A stretch of DNA of 64,000 nt, taken from contig NC_090697.1 of the NCBI RefSeq assembly GCF_040954835.1, forward strand, positions 17,104,001 through 17,168,000. Direction: 5' to 3'. Both the position numbers and the translations under genes were made by a program. The stretch comes from Lepisosteus oculatus. Lineage: Eukaryota; Chordata; Actinopteri; Semionotiformes; Lepisosteidae. The notes beneath the pieces are model-generated. The model did not search any database, was not told where the DNA came from, and saw only the letters and a program-made list of their open reading frames with translations. This document shows positions 1-14,300 of this stretch, in pieces. Position 1 is the stretch's first letter, and each line of letters starts with the position of its first letter.

Positions 1-520
1 AAGTTGTATCCTGTTAGGATTTGTTTTAATTTTTTAATTGAACATACACTCATGTTTGACTGTAATAAGTTTGATAACAATAATATATGTAAGGAAATTC
101 TTTGTTCCTTTGTTCCTAAAATTATTTTAGTTCCTTTGACCCAGACAGAAATAGAAGCTAAGAGTAAACACTACATTAGCAAGAAACCAGCTTAGATGGA
201 ATAGAAGGTATTTCTTTGTATAGATAAACCAAGTTATTGTTTCTAAATATCTTGTTTCTGGATATTTAGTGTTATATATACAGTCTCATATAATGTGTTA
301 TGTTTCTTTTGTAACAGTTGGTCCTGTTCACTGCGACTCATGAAATGTCTCAAAGTAAAATGTGTAATGATAACAGGGAAAATAAAGTTACAGTATATTC
401 ACGTATGATGTAACAAGCAGAGGATAATTGCACATTGGGAATAAAGTTTGGGTAATGGGACCTTTTGTATGAAGTGTAGTGCTTTAATAAAATTCTTGCC
501 TTGATATGTTGGTCTGCTTC
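1..520 (+). other. Possible 3' UTR end of an upstream plus-strand gene
   Basis: No protein is recognisable here. AT-rich sequence ends with two AATAAA hexamers at about 440-445 and 486-491, the second followed by T/G-rich sequence around 500-545. This would suit the tail of a plus-strand gene that starts left of the window and converges on NME6. It is inferred only from polyadenylation-like signals, which occur by chance in AT-rich DNA. Confidence 0.25.
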
Positions 521-684
521 AGTCTGTATTCTTCAGTGTATGTGACTCTTCAATTGTGTGACTGACTGATATGCCTGTTGGAATGTTCTAGGTCTCAAAG
601 GAATGTCCTAGAGTGACAGGTGTGAATCTTTTTAGTCCTGAACAGAAAAGGCAACAAGCCTTTTGAATACAAGGGTTCAAAATG

Positions 685-965
685 CTCAAAGTTACAGACA
701 CAAAGTAGCAGATCTTTTCAAAGTGACCAGTAAAACAGGAACCAGAGGACACAGGTGGAGACTACACAAAGTGCATGTAATAAAGAAAACAGGAAGCTCT
801 TCTTTACACATTGACTGGTTGTAGTATGGAACAAGCCACCCAGCCATTATTATAAAGCTAGTTTCCTTGGTGAAACACCTACTGTAGATGAGGTACTTGC
901 AAAACTTGAAACATGAAAAACAACTGAAAAAAAGTTTCATATCATTTTTAACCATTCTTATGTTG
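685..965 (+). repeat. Decayed CR1/L3-like LINE 3' fragment
   Basis: The plus strand holds the degenerate end of a LINE reverse-transcriptase ORF. Around 775-880 it reads roughly as 'NRKLFFTH...WNKPPSHYYKASFLGET', resembling the C-terminal end of fish CR1-like ORF2 proteins (NRK-FFT----VWN-LP--VVEA). The same pattern recurs at 22.9-23.2 kb. Stops and frameshifts show it is dead. The family name is by recollection; a RepeatMasker search would settle it. Confidence 0.5.
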
Positions 966-1490
966 GTATGTAATGTCATTAAACATAGCACTTTGTGCCA
1001 TCTCTCAGAATTAAGGTATTTCAAATATCAAGTAATCATAATTTCATGAATACTCATATTTCTTCGAGAAACAAAAAAGACGTCAATTCTCATGTAAAGT
1101 CCTTAATAAATCAGCTAATTTTATAAAAAGTAGCCAGTGTTAGTGTTATACAGTATTAACTAGTGTACTTAATTTTGTATAAGTAGAGAATATGCAGAAG
1201 ACAAGGAGTATTACATTTCACCTAGTGGACAGCAATTCTTTAAATACTAAATAAAAAATCTTTTAAAAATAAAAATGAAAACTTTTTTTTTATTCTGGGG
1301 ATCAGTTTAATTGTTTATATCTGATCATTTATTGGAAATTCAAAGCACAACTGGGTGAATCATTTTTTTATGTCTGTTACATTAAACTAGAATATTAACA
1401 ATAAAGAATTCTGCTCTCTTTTCCCATTGGTTGTAATTCAAAGGACGAAGCATTTGGCAAAATAAAAATCACAGAGTTACCTTTAAATAT

Positions 1491-1496
1491 TTTATT
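1491..1496 (-). terminator. Candidate NME6 polyadenylation signal
   Basis: TTTATT on the plus strand reads AATAAA on the minus strand, about 740 bases past the NME6 stop codon. Other AATAAA hexamers occur nearby in this AT-rich 3' region, so the true cleavage site is uncertain. Confidence 0.3.
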
Positions 1497-2233
1497 TAAA
1501 CATTTTATATCAAGCAGCCATTATTAGAAAATATTCCCAAGATTTCAAGGCATCTTAATAGTACATACTGTAAAATAACATCACCAGATACTCCCTTTCA
1601 AATAAAAACAAATCCTGCTTGTATAAACAGGGTAAATAAACGTATTTTCTCATTCATACCTTGGAGCACAATATTAAAGGCACCTATATAAATCTTTCAT
1701 AAATTAATTCTTCCAATTCAATTTCAAACTGAACAGATCAGAAGAGAAGAGAAAAAAATCAAAAGGATAATTATGATTTTACAAGGCTTGTTTCTTGCTG
1801 TTTATGAACAGTTTGCAAAAAGACAGAATAATACATGAGTACGTATGACAATTGGTGCCTTTACCATAATAAACACATATATAAAAATGAGCATTACAAA
1901 TGTAATGTAGGAAAACACTTTTGCTAAACACTAGCCTAATAATGAATTAATCCAAGCCAAGAAATTCATTATCACACACGCAGATGTGTTTAAAGTAGAA
2001 AAGCAGGGATTAAGCAGAAATAATGAAAGGGTTAACTGAATGCTTGCTTGCATTCAGTTAGTCAGTCTTCTAGCTAGACCATGTCCTTACTATTTACAAT
2101 TCTGCAGATGTGCAATATTAATTTTACATTGCTACAAAAATCAATACATGAAAAAATACAGTTCATAGACAGATATATCAACACATTTTTGCACAGCAAT
2201 TTGCAGTCTGTTGGTAAATTGACCTTTCTAATA

Positions 2234-2385
2234 TCAAACCTCTTTTTTGAGAACATGAATCTGTTTCTCCTTATCATAAACTACATGTCCAGCCCTGACC
2301 AATGGCTCCTCCTTCTCAGTCCATTCCTTCATATTGAACTCTGGGAAGAAAAAAGCTATCTCTCTGCTGGCAGACTGCGCAGAAT
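2234..2385 (-). CDS. nme6: NME6 last coding exon
   Basis: Begins after a CAG acceptor and completes the Asp codon of the THGSD block. It reads SAQSASREIAFFFPEFN and ends KKEV then TGA. The SASREIA-FFP stretch is typical of NME6 just after the active-site histidine. Confidence 0.95.
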
Positions 2386-5300
2386 CTGAGGGTATACAAA
2401 CACATTTAAACTGTGAACACAAGTATTTCATTTAACACAGTTCTTTCACTACTCATATGGCATTTTTAACAAAATAATATAACTCTAGAATCTTGTTTTT
2501 TACAGATGGACAGAACCATTGTCATTTCATTGTCAAAACAAGTCACTTTATCATAGCTGAGCTATAATCTGTGTAGTACAGTTAAATGTTTCACACTCAA
2601 TTAGACAAAAGTCTATTTCAGCCTACAAATAAACCCTTTCTCCTTTTAAGGGCTTGTAATAGGAGCTGATATCAACAAAAAACACATAACTAAAGGCGAA
2701 GGATACATTCTTTATATAAAAATATTTAACTTGTCTAAAAAGTAAATAGTAAAGCAACTGTTCTTTTTTATCAACACAGACTAATAAATGTGGCATGATT
2801 CATATTTCCTTCCTAGATATTTTAAATGTAGCACCTCTTTCTTTATCTTGTAAAATGTTTGACTTAAACAGCCATTAAGTTTTCAAAGGATGTAAAAAGA
2901 TTTATAAAATACTTTAAAAACAATTATTATAACATGTCTTATTACATTTTAATATCATGCATCTAAATATCTGTAACTCCCAAATGACATCAGAAAGACT
3001 GTTTAGATATTAAGAATTTGTTGCACTCCTGCTACATTTTAAAGGAAAAAAAAAACAACCTGGTTGGAAAAAAACAGCAGTGTGTCATAGGATTGTAAAA
3101 TGTCTCACTGGTAGAAAAACATTTTTGTTACTTCTGTATTCTAGACTGCAAACAAAATACCTCGAAGACAGCACACATCCTGTTAAAATAAATTGAGCAG
3201 AATCAGCCCTGGAACACACAGTATGTATTCCATTCGGCATTTGATTTTCTAAAACCTTCATGCTGCTTTGTAAAGCAGCTCATGTTTGTACACGCTCTAT
3301 TTGAGATTTATAGATAATCTTGTTTAGGCACAGTGTGCAGGTTCTCCCAGAAGAAATTTCTTCATACAAAGCAATGTGACTAAACATAAAAGAGTGCACC
3401 ACATCATGTATTTGCATTGCAGCGAAAAGATTCACCGTTTGTTGAAGTTTGGGAAAAGAGCCTTTTCTTTGGATGACTAACTGAAGTCTTGTCAAGGCAA
3501 CAACAGGAATACTGTGATAGGTCCATAGCTGGTTTTCATCTTGGAGGTCACAACTGCAGGGAATTATTGTAGCCGTGAGTCACCCTAATCAAATGGGCTC
3601 TCTAAACTCTCTGGAGAAGCAGAAAAGCCCTCTGAAAACAGAAGTCTGTGTCATAAGGTTCTCCTGATCCCACAGAAAGCGGCCTGTTGGGTGTCTGTGT
3701 TTGTGTTCACCAGGGAAGCAGCATGGTTGGGCATCCCAGGGCTGCTGGCCGCAGCCGGGAAAGGGTCCGAGTTCCTGTGTGTTGTGTGACTGAGGACACT
3801 GGGAAGGTGACATGGTAGAGCAGTAGATGTAGCCGTCAGCTGAAGGTGCTGGTGTCTGAGAGAAAGGTGACATGGCAGAGAGACAGGAAAGCTGTGAGCT
3901 AATTAATTAATGCAGCAGAAGTCCATGCCATCCACTGAGGCTCTGGCTACCCTTATGTAGCAGCAGACGCTAACGGCTGCAGTCACCAGAGAAGCAGCAG
4001 GTGTGGACAGCAGACGTGACTGGGATAATTAAAAACTGTGCAACAAGTATTTGTGTCTGTAGACAAAAAACAAACAAAAAACACAGACACAAAACGGACA
4101 GAAGGAAGACCTGGTGTCCTGTCGGACATCAACCTGCCTGGTCACGTCCGAAGACGAGTGAGGAGTGACAGGTGAGTGAGAAGAGTGAAAGAAACCTGGA
4201 GTGCTTGTGTATAATGAGAACATGACCTTAATTATATTGTGGATTGCAATTTGAGAATGGAATTAATGTGATGATGTGAACGTAATATTGCGATTGTGAG
4301 ACTGGAGAGCAGGAGATGCAGCCTTTATTCTCTAAGCTCTGGTGGAACAGGGACTGCCAGATAAACAATAGAGGACCTTTGTAAAATAACAGTAATGAGT
4401 CTGTATGACTAATGTGCTTTTTAGGTGTGACTGTTCCTTCTCATTGTGACTGATCAAGTCTCATGTTACTTCCAATGGTCAAGGTGCAGCATGCTTTATT
4501 TGCAGGTCTGAGTGCAGCCAAAAAGCTTTCATGAAGCTAAATGGAGACTTGGTTAGATTCATTTGCAGAAAATGCTCTTTTGGTAAGTAGAAGTAAATAA
4601 CATTTAGTCCATGATCTCATCTTCCAGATGTGTCTTTTCTGTCCTTTCCCCTTTTTTCCATCTTGGAAGTTGCAATTTTTGACATTTTTGTTTTGTATTT
4701 TGATTAATTATATTTGCAAAATTAAAAAAAAGACCATATATTAAAAAAACAACAGTAGTGATAAAACAGTAATGATAAAAGTGCAAAACCAGAAAAAAAC
4801 AGATAGTATGTAGGTGTTTTTTCAAAATCACTCAAAGGCATGGACTTCCTGGCAATAATGAAACAAGAGGACAAGCATTTTAAAACTCATTTAACATTTA
4901 GGTCTACTTCACTTTCCAAGGATTAAACATTATTATAGTGTGAATATTACCTGAGCCATGTGTAGTATTCCTGGTATCTGTCAGTCCATACACACCCCGA
5001 ATGGATGTAGGTGCTGTATATCGAGCTCTAAAAACTTTAGTGGGTCCCATCAGCTCCCTCCACTGAGAAATTGCATTTTCTCTGGCCAAGATATAAGCCC
5101 GCATTGGGCCACTGTAATAAGGATGATAAAACTACTAAAACAGGCTGGCTGAAACAAGTACATTTAAAATGATGTAGTAAAGAAACTAAACTCAAAATGT
5201 TACAAAAAATAAACTTTCATGTACTGCTCCATTGTTTTTTTTTGGTTTTTTTTTCATTAATTCCAGTGTGTAACACCTTGATACAGTCTTACAAACTGCA

Positions 5301-8300
5301 AGGTACAGCTTCACCCTAATTTAATATGACAACAGGTAAGGTGTAATATTGTGCTCAGACAAAGAGTAAACCAAATAACATACTGTACGTGTCAGTTTAG
5401 CCAGATATTTAATATTTTTGATTTATTCTTAACTTGTTCACATAACGTTTAAGGCACCTTTTCACTCAGCCTCCACGAGTCTTAATACAGAGACATGTTC
5501 CTGGACCCTGTTGCCTTGGTTACAGGTCCTAACTGTCATCACACAGATCTCACTTCCATGAATCTCAGATAGGAGGGACATATGGGGCTTTGGAATTGTT
5601 AATCGAAGTGCCCATTAAAGAAAGCCCTGACAAAAATGTGGAAAAATTCATTCACAATTTGAGAACTAAGCAGTGAGGTACTGTGACATTTTATTACATT
5701 TTATATAAAAAATTACAAATAGTATATTAAAAATAGTTTAATAGCTAAATTTGTTTATTTCACATTTCAAAGCATTTTCATTTGATCATTTTTTCTTGTT
5801 TTCTTGTCAACATACTCTATGTCTGAAAGCATTGAAAGACATGCATACTAAATGTTTGTCACATAGTAATAACAGACCTTCATAAGATGTTTTTCATTAA
5901 TAGTTTTTCACAAATACAGAGATTAGAAAAATTATATGGTTTACAGAAGTTTCAGGTGTATAAATCACAGAAATAGGATTTTCCCATGAAGAAAACTCAG
6001 ATCCAGTTTTACAAACATCACTCTGGTGAAGTGGGATTCACATTTATGGAATATATCCAACAATATTATTATTTACCTACATAGGGGAAGGTAGTAAAGT
6101 AATTGTGGGGGTGTTAAGACAGGATGAAGCAGACTTGTATTAACAGCTTCAGCAACTAATCTCCTTCCACAAGGTGTTAAGAGTAGAAGTAATCACATAT
6201 CAAAGGATATTACAAACATCAAAACAACAGATCAAACACTCAAAGGTGTGAAACAACCTTCTTTCCGAGCCTGTACTGTATATATATATACATGTTGGGA
6301 AACCATTATGGTGTGTCTGCCTTGCATCCAAGTGCTGTACTTATTGAGCTCAAGAAAACTGAATTTGCACAAGAATTTGTGTCTTGCTCTTCTGATGAAG
6401 AATCACAAGTTAAACTTTCCAAATTGCTTTATCATTATCATATCATTGCAATCGTTATCATTTTATGTGAATAAATATTTCTTTAAGCAGACAAAAGTAA
6501 AGAAATCCCTATACAAAGCAAATGTAGTGTTGAATGCACTAGTTTTTTTAATCCTCTGTAGCTTTAGTTTGTTCTTTGGCTACAACCTGAAGCTTTTTAT
6601 GTGTCATACGTGCTCAAAATGTGTTTTTACACAGCTTTTGGCTTGATCACTGTATTCCAGTACCTGCTTTGCTGCTTAATATCAAAGTCTAAAAAACTCT
6701 ATGTATGAGAAGTACATATTCCTTATCAAATGTTCACATTGCAAGTTTTTATGACTAAATCCAATCCAATTTATGCATGTGATCACTCAGAGTAGATAAG
6801 CAGAGATTACAGAGTTCTCGTTAGACAATAAAAACAGCATCATTATATCCAGATGTTTAATGATTTGCATATGTGTAAGCACATAGTGTACTTATCTGTG
6901 TGTGCAGAAGCCAGAGAGAGACGGGGATGGTGGTTACCAAGTTTTCATGGTTCAATTGCTGAGCAGCACACCTGAATTGCAGCACTGAGATTCAGGCCAA
7001 TACTTCTAAAACCTCTCAGTTGCAAGACAGAAGGAAATACACTATCTACCAGTTAGTTTAATTCCAAGAATGAAAATACATTCTCTGCTGTATACTTTCT
7101 AGTTTCACTTAAAAGATTACCTTGACATAAATTCAACCAGCCTTTGGTAGAAGAATCTTCCTGTAATAAAGATAAAAATCATATGAATATACAGTATTTT
7201 ATAAAAAAATGGTATCTTTATTGACTTTATTGACTAATTTTTCTTCATTTTTAATATAATGAACAATAATGCTTCTTCTGGAGTCAACATGTGTTGAATG
7301 TTTATGAAGTACCAGCAACAGGAAGCATAAAATATAGGACTTTAATATGCTACTTCACACACTGCATTCAAAGGTTCTGTTCAACAAGGGAAAATAGGTC
7401 TCCATTTATTATTAATCAAAATATCAACTAAATGTCTTTTTTGTATGCATTAAATTATTCAGCATTATACTAGAATAGATAGCATCTCAGTACATTATTG
7501 CAGAAACACATACACTCACATAAAACAACTGGAAAACTGCACTAAAATAATTGAACACAACTGCTAAACTCTAGAAATACACCCTTTAAGTTTTCTTTAT
7601 GAAAAAATCGACAAAAGAATTACATAATATATTTGTTTGCGAAACTAGTCTGTTAGTCAGAGGTAATGCTTGGTAGTGCTAATAGGGTACAGAGCTTCGG
7701 GTACCCCACCTCACCGAAGAGAAAGCCTGCAGACAAACTATTCATGTTCTGTTCCCATCAGTATTCGAAGCAGGAGCTGGTCTCAGCAAAGGGTATTTCA
7801 TCTAAGAAACATGTGGGGGCTGCATACATTTAAACCGCAGCTCTGACCACAATGCCTGATAGCTCAGAAATCTTCAACCACCTAAAACAGAATACCTGAA
7901 AGCCTTAGAGGATGCTCATCACCTTACAATAAAACACCTGAAGAAGGCTCCACAGCCAAAACATTGTTTCTTTTCTTCTCTTTTCAGCATGGAATAAACC
8001 TTTACTTGTTCCTTTACAATAAAACACAGATTTAGAAATTATTATTCAATCAAGTTACTCTGTCTTAAGTGATTTATAGAATGAACCAAGTAGTGCTGGC
8101 ATTTAATATAATACCCCAGTCCTTGAATGAAAGATCTACTGTAACAGAGGCTCAAACCCCAAATAATGAAAATGAAAAATTGCCTCTGGGAACACTCCTG
8201 CATTTATCACTGTTACACTTTCAGTTGCAAGATCAGGACTTCAATCTGGGAAGGAAGCAGCAAGAAAACCTGCAGGGTAAAGACAGAAAAGTTCCTCATA

Positions 8301-11300
8301 CAGACATGACATCATTCATTCATTCATTCATTCATTCATTCATTTTTAGGTGGTAGGTAGAAAAAAATAGATTTTTGGTGAAGCTAGAGATTTTGGTTCC
8401 TTGATAAGAAAAAATGAAGTCGGCATACAAATAACTCTTCTGTTTTTAACTGTTGTCATTGTCAAGCATCGTCTTTCTGCTGCTTAGCCTGTGGACTTGA
8501 ACTCCTGGTCTCCTGTGAGCAGCAGTGACTGTCCTGCTGTCCTTGACCTCCAAGGGACCCCTGTTCTCTCAGCCAACAGCACAAACCTCTAAAACAACTC
8601 TACAAACCGGCCTTCAGACAGAGCTCCTACTTGCCATGAATATTTTAATAGAAACCTGGCTTTATTAGTATGTTAATGAGTTGCTAATGTGCTCTTCTGC
8701 TATAATCATTCATTTCCTACTGTGGTAAAAGAAGATGTTCTCTACATTGTGTTCACAGTGGCAAACACATCTTTATGACATTAACCAAGAAAAGAATATC
8801 TGTCCTAATGATCTGCCTTAGTTAATGAGTCAAATTATAGTTCTATCCACCTGTATTGCCATGTGCTTTGTGTATAAAGCGAACAGCACATAACAAATGT
8901 TATTAAAAACTTCTACTCATGTCTTTTCATGAAATACTAGAACATTGCTTCCAATAATTTTACACTTTAAGGTAGGACTGCACAACTCTAATCCTAAACA
9001 CCACAGTCTAGAAGTTTTAAATGTCTCTTTACATCTTCTGTACCTATTGTACCAACAGAAGAGTAACATATACATATTGAATTACTTATACCAGTCTACA
9101 TATTTGAAGAATAACATATACATATTGATTTACTTATACCAGTCTACATATTTGAAGAATAACATATAAATACTGAATTACTTATACCAGTCTACACGTT
9201 TGAAGAGTAACATATAAATATTGAATTACTTATACCAGTCTACACATCTGATTTCATATCATCCTGTGATGCCTGTGCATGTTTTCATATTTGGGAGCTC
9301 AATTTTGAATGACCAGAAAACAAATTCAATAAGCAAAACAGATCATTTTGACAATACAGCAGCAACACAAATATAACAGGTGTATTATGTGGGACAACGT
9401 ATTGTTGTTCACATACAATTGTATGAAAGTTAGGCACCCCTGGTCAAATTGCACGTTTCACTGCTTTTCTAAATGAAAATAAGTTCTGCATTGTACAAAC
9501 TTTAACTTGATATATTCCTGCACATCTTAATGCACAATTACTATTTATTTGCTGAATATAATAGATTGAACAAAAATAAATAACAGAATGTGGCATATTA
9601 AAAAGTTTGGGTACCATTCCAGTTGATTCATTAATACTTTTTTTAAGGCCTCAAAACTTATTGACTCTTAAGGCATTGAATTAAGCCAGGTGAAGACAAT
9701 TCAAGAGTTGAATAAATACTCTGACCCTCCTAACCTCTCAGGATGTTGTGCCTTCTCTAAACAATCATGGGCTCCTCTAAACAACTGACTGAGGACTTGA
9801 AAATTAAGATAATTGACTTTTACAAAGCAAGGGAAGGTTTCTATACAAACAAATCTAAATGCTTCCAGCTTGGACTTTCCACTGTCAGAAACACCATTAC
9901 GAAATGGTAGATAAGGGAAACTGCTGAAGTCAAAACAAGATCTGGAAGCAGATTCCTAAATTCCTAAAGCAAGAATAGAAAGACTCTAAGCAGGCTACGA
10001 GAAGTTGCGATTCCTGCCAAAGGAGGTGTTACTAAGTACTGACTGACAGGTTGTTCAAACTGTTGCACATGCCACACTGACGGTTTTATTTTTTTCCGAA
10101 TATGTTAAACTCAGGAAATAAATAGTAAATTAAATGAGTGCATTAAAAACTGCAGAAATATGTCATGTTTACATTTGTACCCTGCAGAGTTGTGTTCACT
10201 ACTTTTCACTTGTGAAACATGCAATTTGACCAGAAGCGCCCAAACTTTTGCATAAAACTGTAATACTGAATATGAATTATAAAACACCACTGCTTTAATT
10301 TTTAAACTTCCTAAATGTGTTAACCTCCTCCTGGATGAACATCTCAACATAAAAATGTATCCAGATAGAATTAATAAAGTCAGAGTGGCAAATCAGCTAA
10401 AAAGCAGCATAATGACAGTAAGACAACTAAGATGCCTGTTGTGGCCAGTTATATAGCATCTTATGATCTGTTGTCAGGTGGAAGGACAACTGGCTAAATT
10501 CTACTTCTCATTGGAAAAAAATAACACAAAATGAAAATGAATGTGATGATTTCTGTTCTGAAATGTAAATTAATTCCATTAACCGCTTAAAAAGACAGGA
10601 AGAGCCGAAGCTGCTTTTCTGACTTAATCAGAAACCTTTAGCCACCGACAGCTCTTCCTCCATATCAGAAGCCAATCTCCCCCTCTTGTGAAATAAAAAC
10701 AGCTTATAAGAAATTGTCCTGAATAATTAAATTTCAGCCCACCCTCAGCAATCAATTACTCGGACTGACTGATGACGCAAAAGCAGGAAAAAATATTTGA
10801 CACCAATAGAGAAGTTTAGATTAAATGCACTACCACATGAAGAATCAAGGACAAACTTAAGTGGAAAGTCAAACATATTGGGCAAAATGGCAGTTGCCAA
10901 AAAAAAAAGCAAAGACAGACATTCACTCATTTCAGCCCTTTTGGCGAGATGAATATAGATTTATTCAAAATAAAGACTGTGCCGTTTGCGCTCTATGTCG
11001 TGAGGGAGTGGTTTGTCACACATCAAGTGTCCAACAACATTTTCAGCCAAAACATGACAAACACTTTAAGGATGATGCAGACAAGACTGAGTCTACCAAG
11101 CCGACCACAGCGAGGTACAGAAAACAAAGCAGCATCTTTACTAACTTCTGTGTAAGCAGAAATCAAGCCACAGAAGCACGTTACAGAATCTCAAAACACG
11201 GAAAGATGAGGAATATAAAAGAGGCTTTTCTTAGCTGTTCAGATGTTTTGTTTAATGGTTTACCCAACAAAGACACAATCAACTCTAGAATTAAGGAGCA

Positions 11301-14300
11301 GTGGAGAGTTGCATAAGTAAAAAGGAGTAAAATGTTACCAAACCCTTGATGAGTGCATTGATATAGATGGCATACTGCAATTGGCAATTCTTGCAAGATA
11401 CTGTGACTCAGATAGAATCTGAGAAGAGCTGTGCTGCCTAAAACTAAAGCATACACAACTACAGGGGAAGATAGAGCTAAGAATGTTTATTAATCATTTT
11501 GACGAAAGATCCTGATATTAGGAAAATATTTTCTGTGACAACTGTTGGTGCACCTGCTATGGTCAGAAAATAGAAAGGATTTGTAAAGATAATTGAGGAT
11601 AATATAGGCCATGCCATGACAAATTTTCATTGCATTATTCTTTAGGAAACTCTTTGTGGCAAGATTTTTAATTATGAGCTTAATATTGTGATGACTACAG
11701 GGGTGAAAATAGTTAATTTTCTTGTTGCTTGATCTGCCTTGAAGCACAGACAGTTTCAAACTCTGCTTCAGGAGATGGGAAGTTCATACAAGGACATTCT
11801 CTTTCATAGCAATGCTCATTGCTAATTAGCTTTTGACATGCTTTGTGGACTGTCTTGATGCAATCAAGACCTTTTTTGTCAAATAAGACCAAAACTACCC
11901 CGAACTGAAAAATGGGTTGTAAAACAAATGTTTGTTTCATATCACCACACACATGCATAAACTGAACCTTTGCCTGAAGGGTGCAGATTAGGCTTCTAAG
12001 GATCTTTTTTTTATTTTAATTTTTAACAAATTGTTTTGCAACAACTGCCATTTTTTCTCAGGGCACTGACACCTCGACTTTCCACCATTTGCAACATCTT
12101 TACGAGCTTTTAAAAAATTGCACAATCCATACTGAGCTTGGAGTATACAATACATGCAAGAACTGGCATCAGAATGTAAGGTCAGATTTGAGGATTTCTA
12201 ACATTTTGGACCAATGTTTTCTCTTCTGATTAAACCAGACAGCTTTGAAACCAGTGACATGAGTTTTCCAGTGTTTCAGTGAATGGGTGTTGAGGATTTT
12301 GAAAGGCAGCTAAGTGAATTACAGTGCTCAGATTTATGGAACTGGAAGTTCTGGGATCTGCAAAACACACTTGAGGATACAGCAAGCGATAACAGAGTCT
12401 CTGTCAAAACCTGTTGGAAGTCCAATGCAGTGAGATCTAATGTTTGAATAAAATGCCATTTTCACTGCTCTAAGCCTTTGGATCAACACACGTCTGTGAA
12501 CAGGTATTTTCAGACATGAAATAAATTCTGCAGCCAGTTTTGGAGAACTCAGCAAGGGAAAACACTAAATAGGTATAAAATCTCATTTTAGATATTATAT
12601 TTTAATACTAAATTCTTACTAATCAAAATGTACATAGGGTAATTAATAAAAATTAATAAAATAGTATCAGTGGCACACAAATCCATAAAGACAATTGAGC
12701 TAACTCTTAGCACACCCCTTGTGAAATACTGCTGACTACTGGTTTAGAGTGGGTATTCAATTCACACAGTTAATGTAACCTTAATACGGTACTTATGTAT
12801 CTTTCCGAGACAACTTCCCTAGACAAAATCTTTTAATGTAACAGCAGTACTTACACTTCATACCCTGAAAATGTACCCCTGTCCTCCTACTGTACTTTTC
12901 TAACTGTACTGCTTTTTTGATGTGATTCTTTTCATTATATATTTTACATGCACTCTTCATAGGCACAGTAACTGGTGGTAAAAAAAGCTTTGTACTGGAG
13001 TATGATGCAGACAACATGATTCGAGGATAAATACTGCTTCTTTCGTCCACAGGTGGAAAGGTGGGAGTAAGTACAGGTTAATAGAAATTTCAAAGCCTTC
13101 GTATCAGATCATGATGAAAGTGCAAGATTTTCAAAAATAGGTAGGAACCATATTCAAAAGATTAAGAAATTCTCTCAAAGAAATCCATCACAGTACTTCA
13201 TGTGTTATATGTCAATTTTTTTACTTGTAGCACATTTCTGTTAAATAATCTTTTTCTAGATATGAATCATTTCTTTCTTCCATTGTGTTGCTATTTAGCT
13301 GTCCCAGGTAAAGTAATGAGTAATTTTTTTACCTAAGGTTGGACTCCTTTGGCCTTACCTTACAATGCCCACTTGTAACCAAACCAACAGGTAAACCTCA
13401 CCATGGTGATTAAAGAAAAATATGATAAAAAGGCTTATGAAGACAGAAAAACAGAATTGTACAGAGGCTTATGAAGATGACGTCACAAACATCTCAATGA
13501 GAGAAAATAAAATGCAAAACTGAGACAACTTTCTTCTTCTCATGCATGCTATATGATTATGTTGGTAATTTTGTAAAGCTACGTGAGCTATTTCCCATGC
13601 AGTAATTGAATTGTCTATGTGCGGAGGTCTATTTCATATCATCTGGGAGGGACTGGATTCTACACTCAATTTCATTGTTTAAATTCATTGGTTGTTTTAA
13701 TTCTTTTGCTATTACTGCTTTTGTTAGAGCAACTGAACATAGGCTTCTAATTTCAACCTTATATCGGCCAGCAGCCATATCACCCTGCAACTCACAACTG
13801 GCAGCCCACTGAAGCTCAGCAGGTGTGAGCCTGGTCAGTACCTGGATGGGGGGCCTCCTGGGAAAAACTAAGGTTGCTGCTGGAAGAGGTGTTAGTGGGG
13901 CCAGCAGGGGGCGCTCACCCTACAGTCCATGTGGGTCCTAATGCCCCAGTTAAGTGACGGGGACACTATACTGTAAACAGGCGCCGTCCTTCGGATGAGA
14001 CGTAAAACCGAGGTCCTGACTCTCTGTGGTCATTAAAAATCCCAGGGTGTTTCTCGAAAAGAGTAAGGGTGTAACCCCGGCGACCTGGCCAAATTTCCCA
14101 TCGGCCTTTATCAATCATGGCCTCCTAACAATCCCCCTCTATGAATTGGCTTCATTACTCTGCTCTCCTCCCCACTAATAGCTGATGTGTGGTTGGCGTT
14201 CTGGCGCACTATGGCTGCCGTCGCATCATCCAGGTGGATGCTGCACATTGGTGGTGGTGGTGGAGGGGAGTCCCCATTACCTGTAAAGCGCTTTGAGTGG

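Noticed and set aside
3589-3873. G+C-richer open frame in the last NME6 intron
   Set aside because: No recognisable domain and no matching splice sites in frame with NME6.
8945-9169. Plus-strand open frame with repeated YLYQSTYLKN
   Set aside because: Produced by a 48-bp tandem repeat whose length is a multiple of three.
9058-9249. CRISPR-like direct repeats
   Set aside because: Units are contiguous with no spacers and the genome is a vertebrate's; it is a minisatellite.
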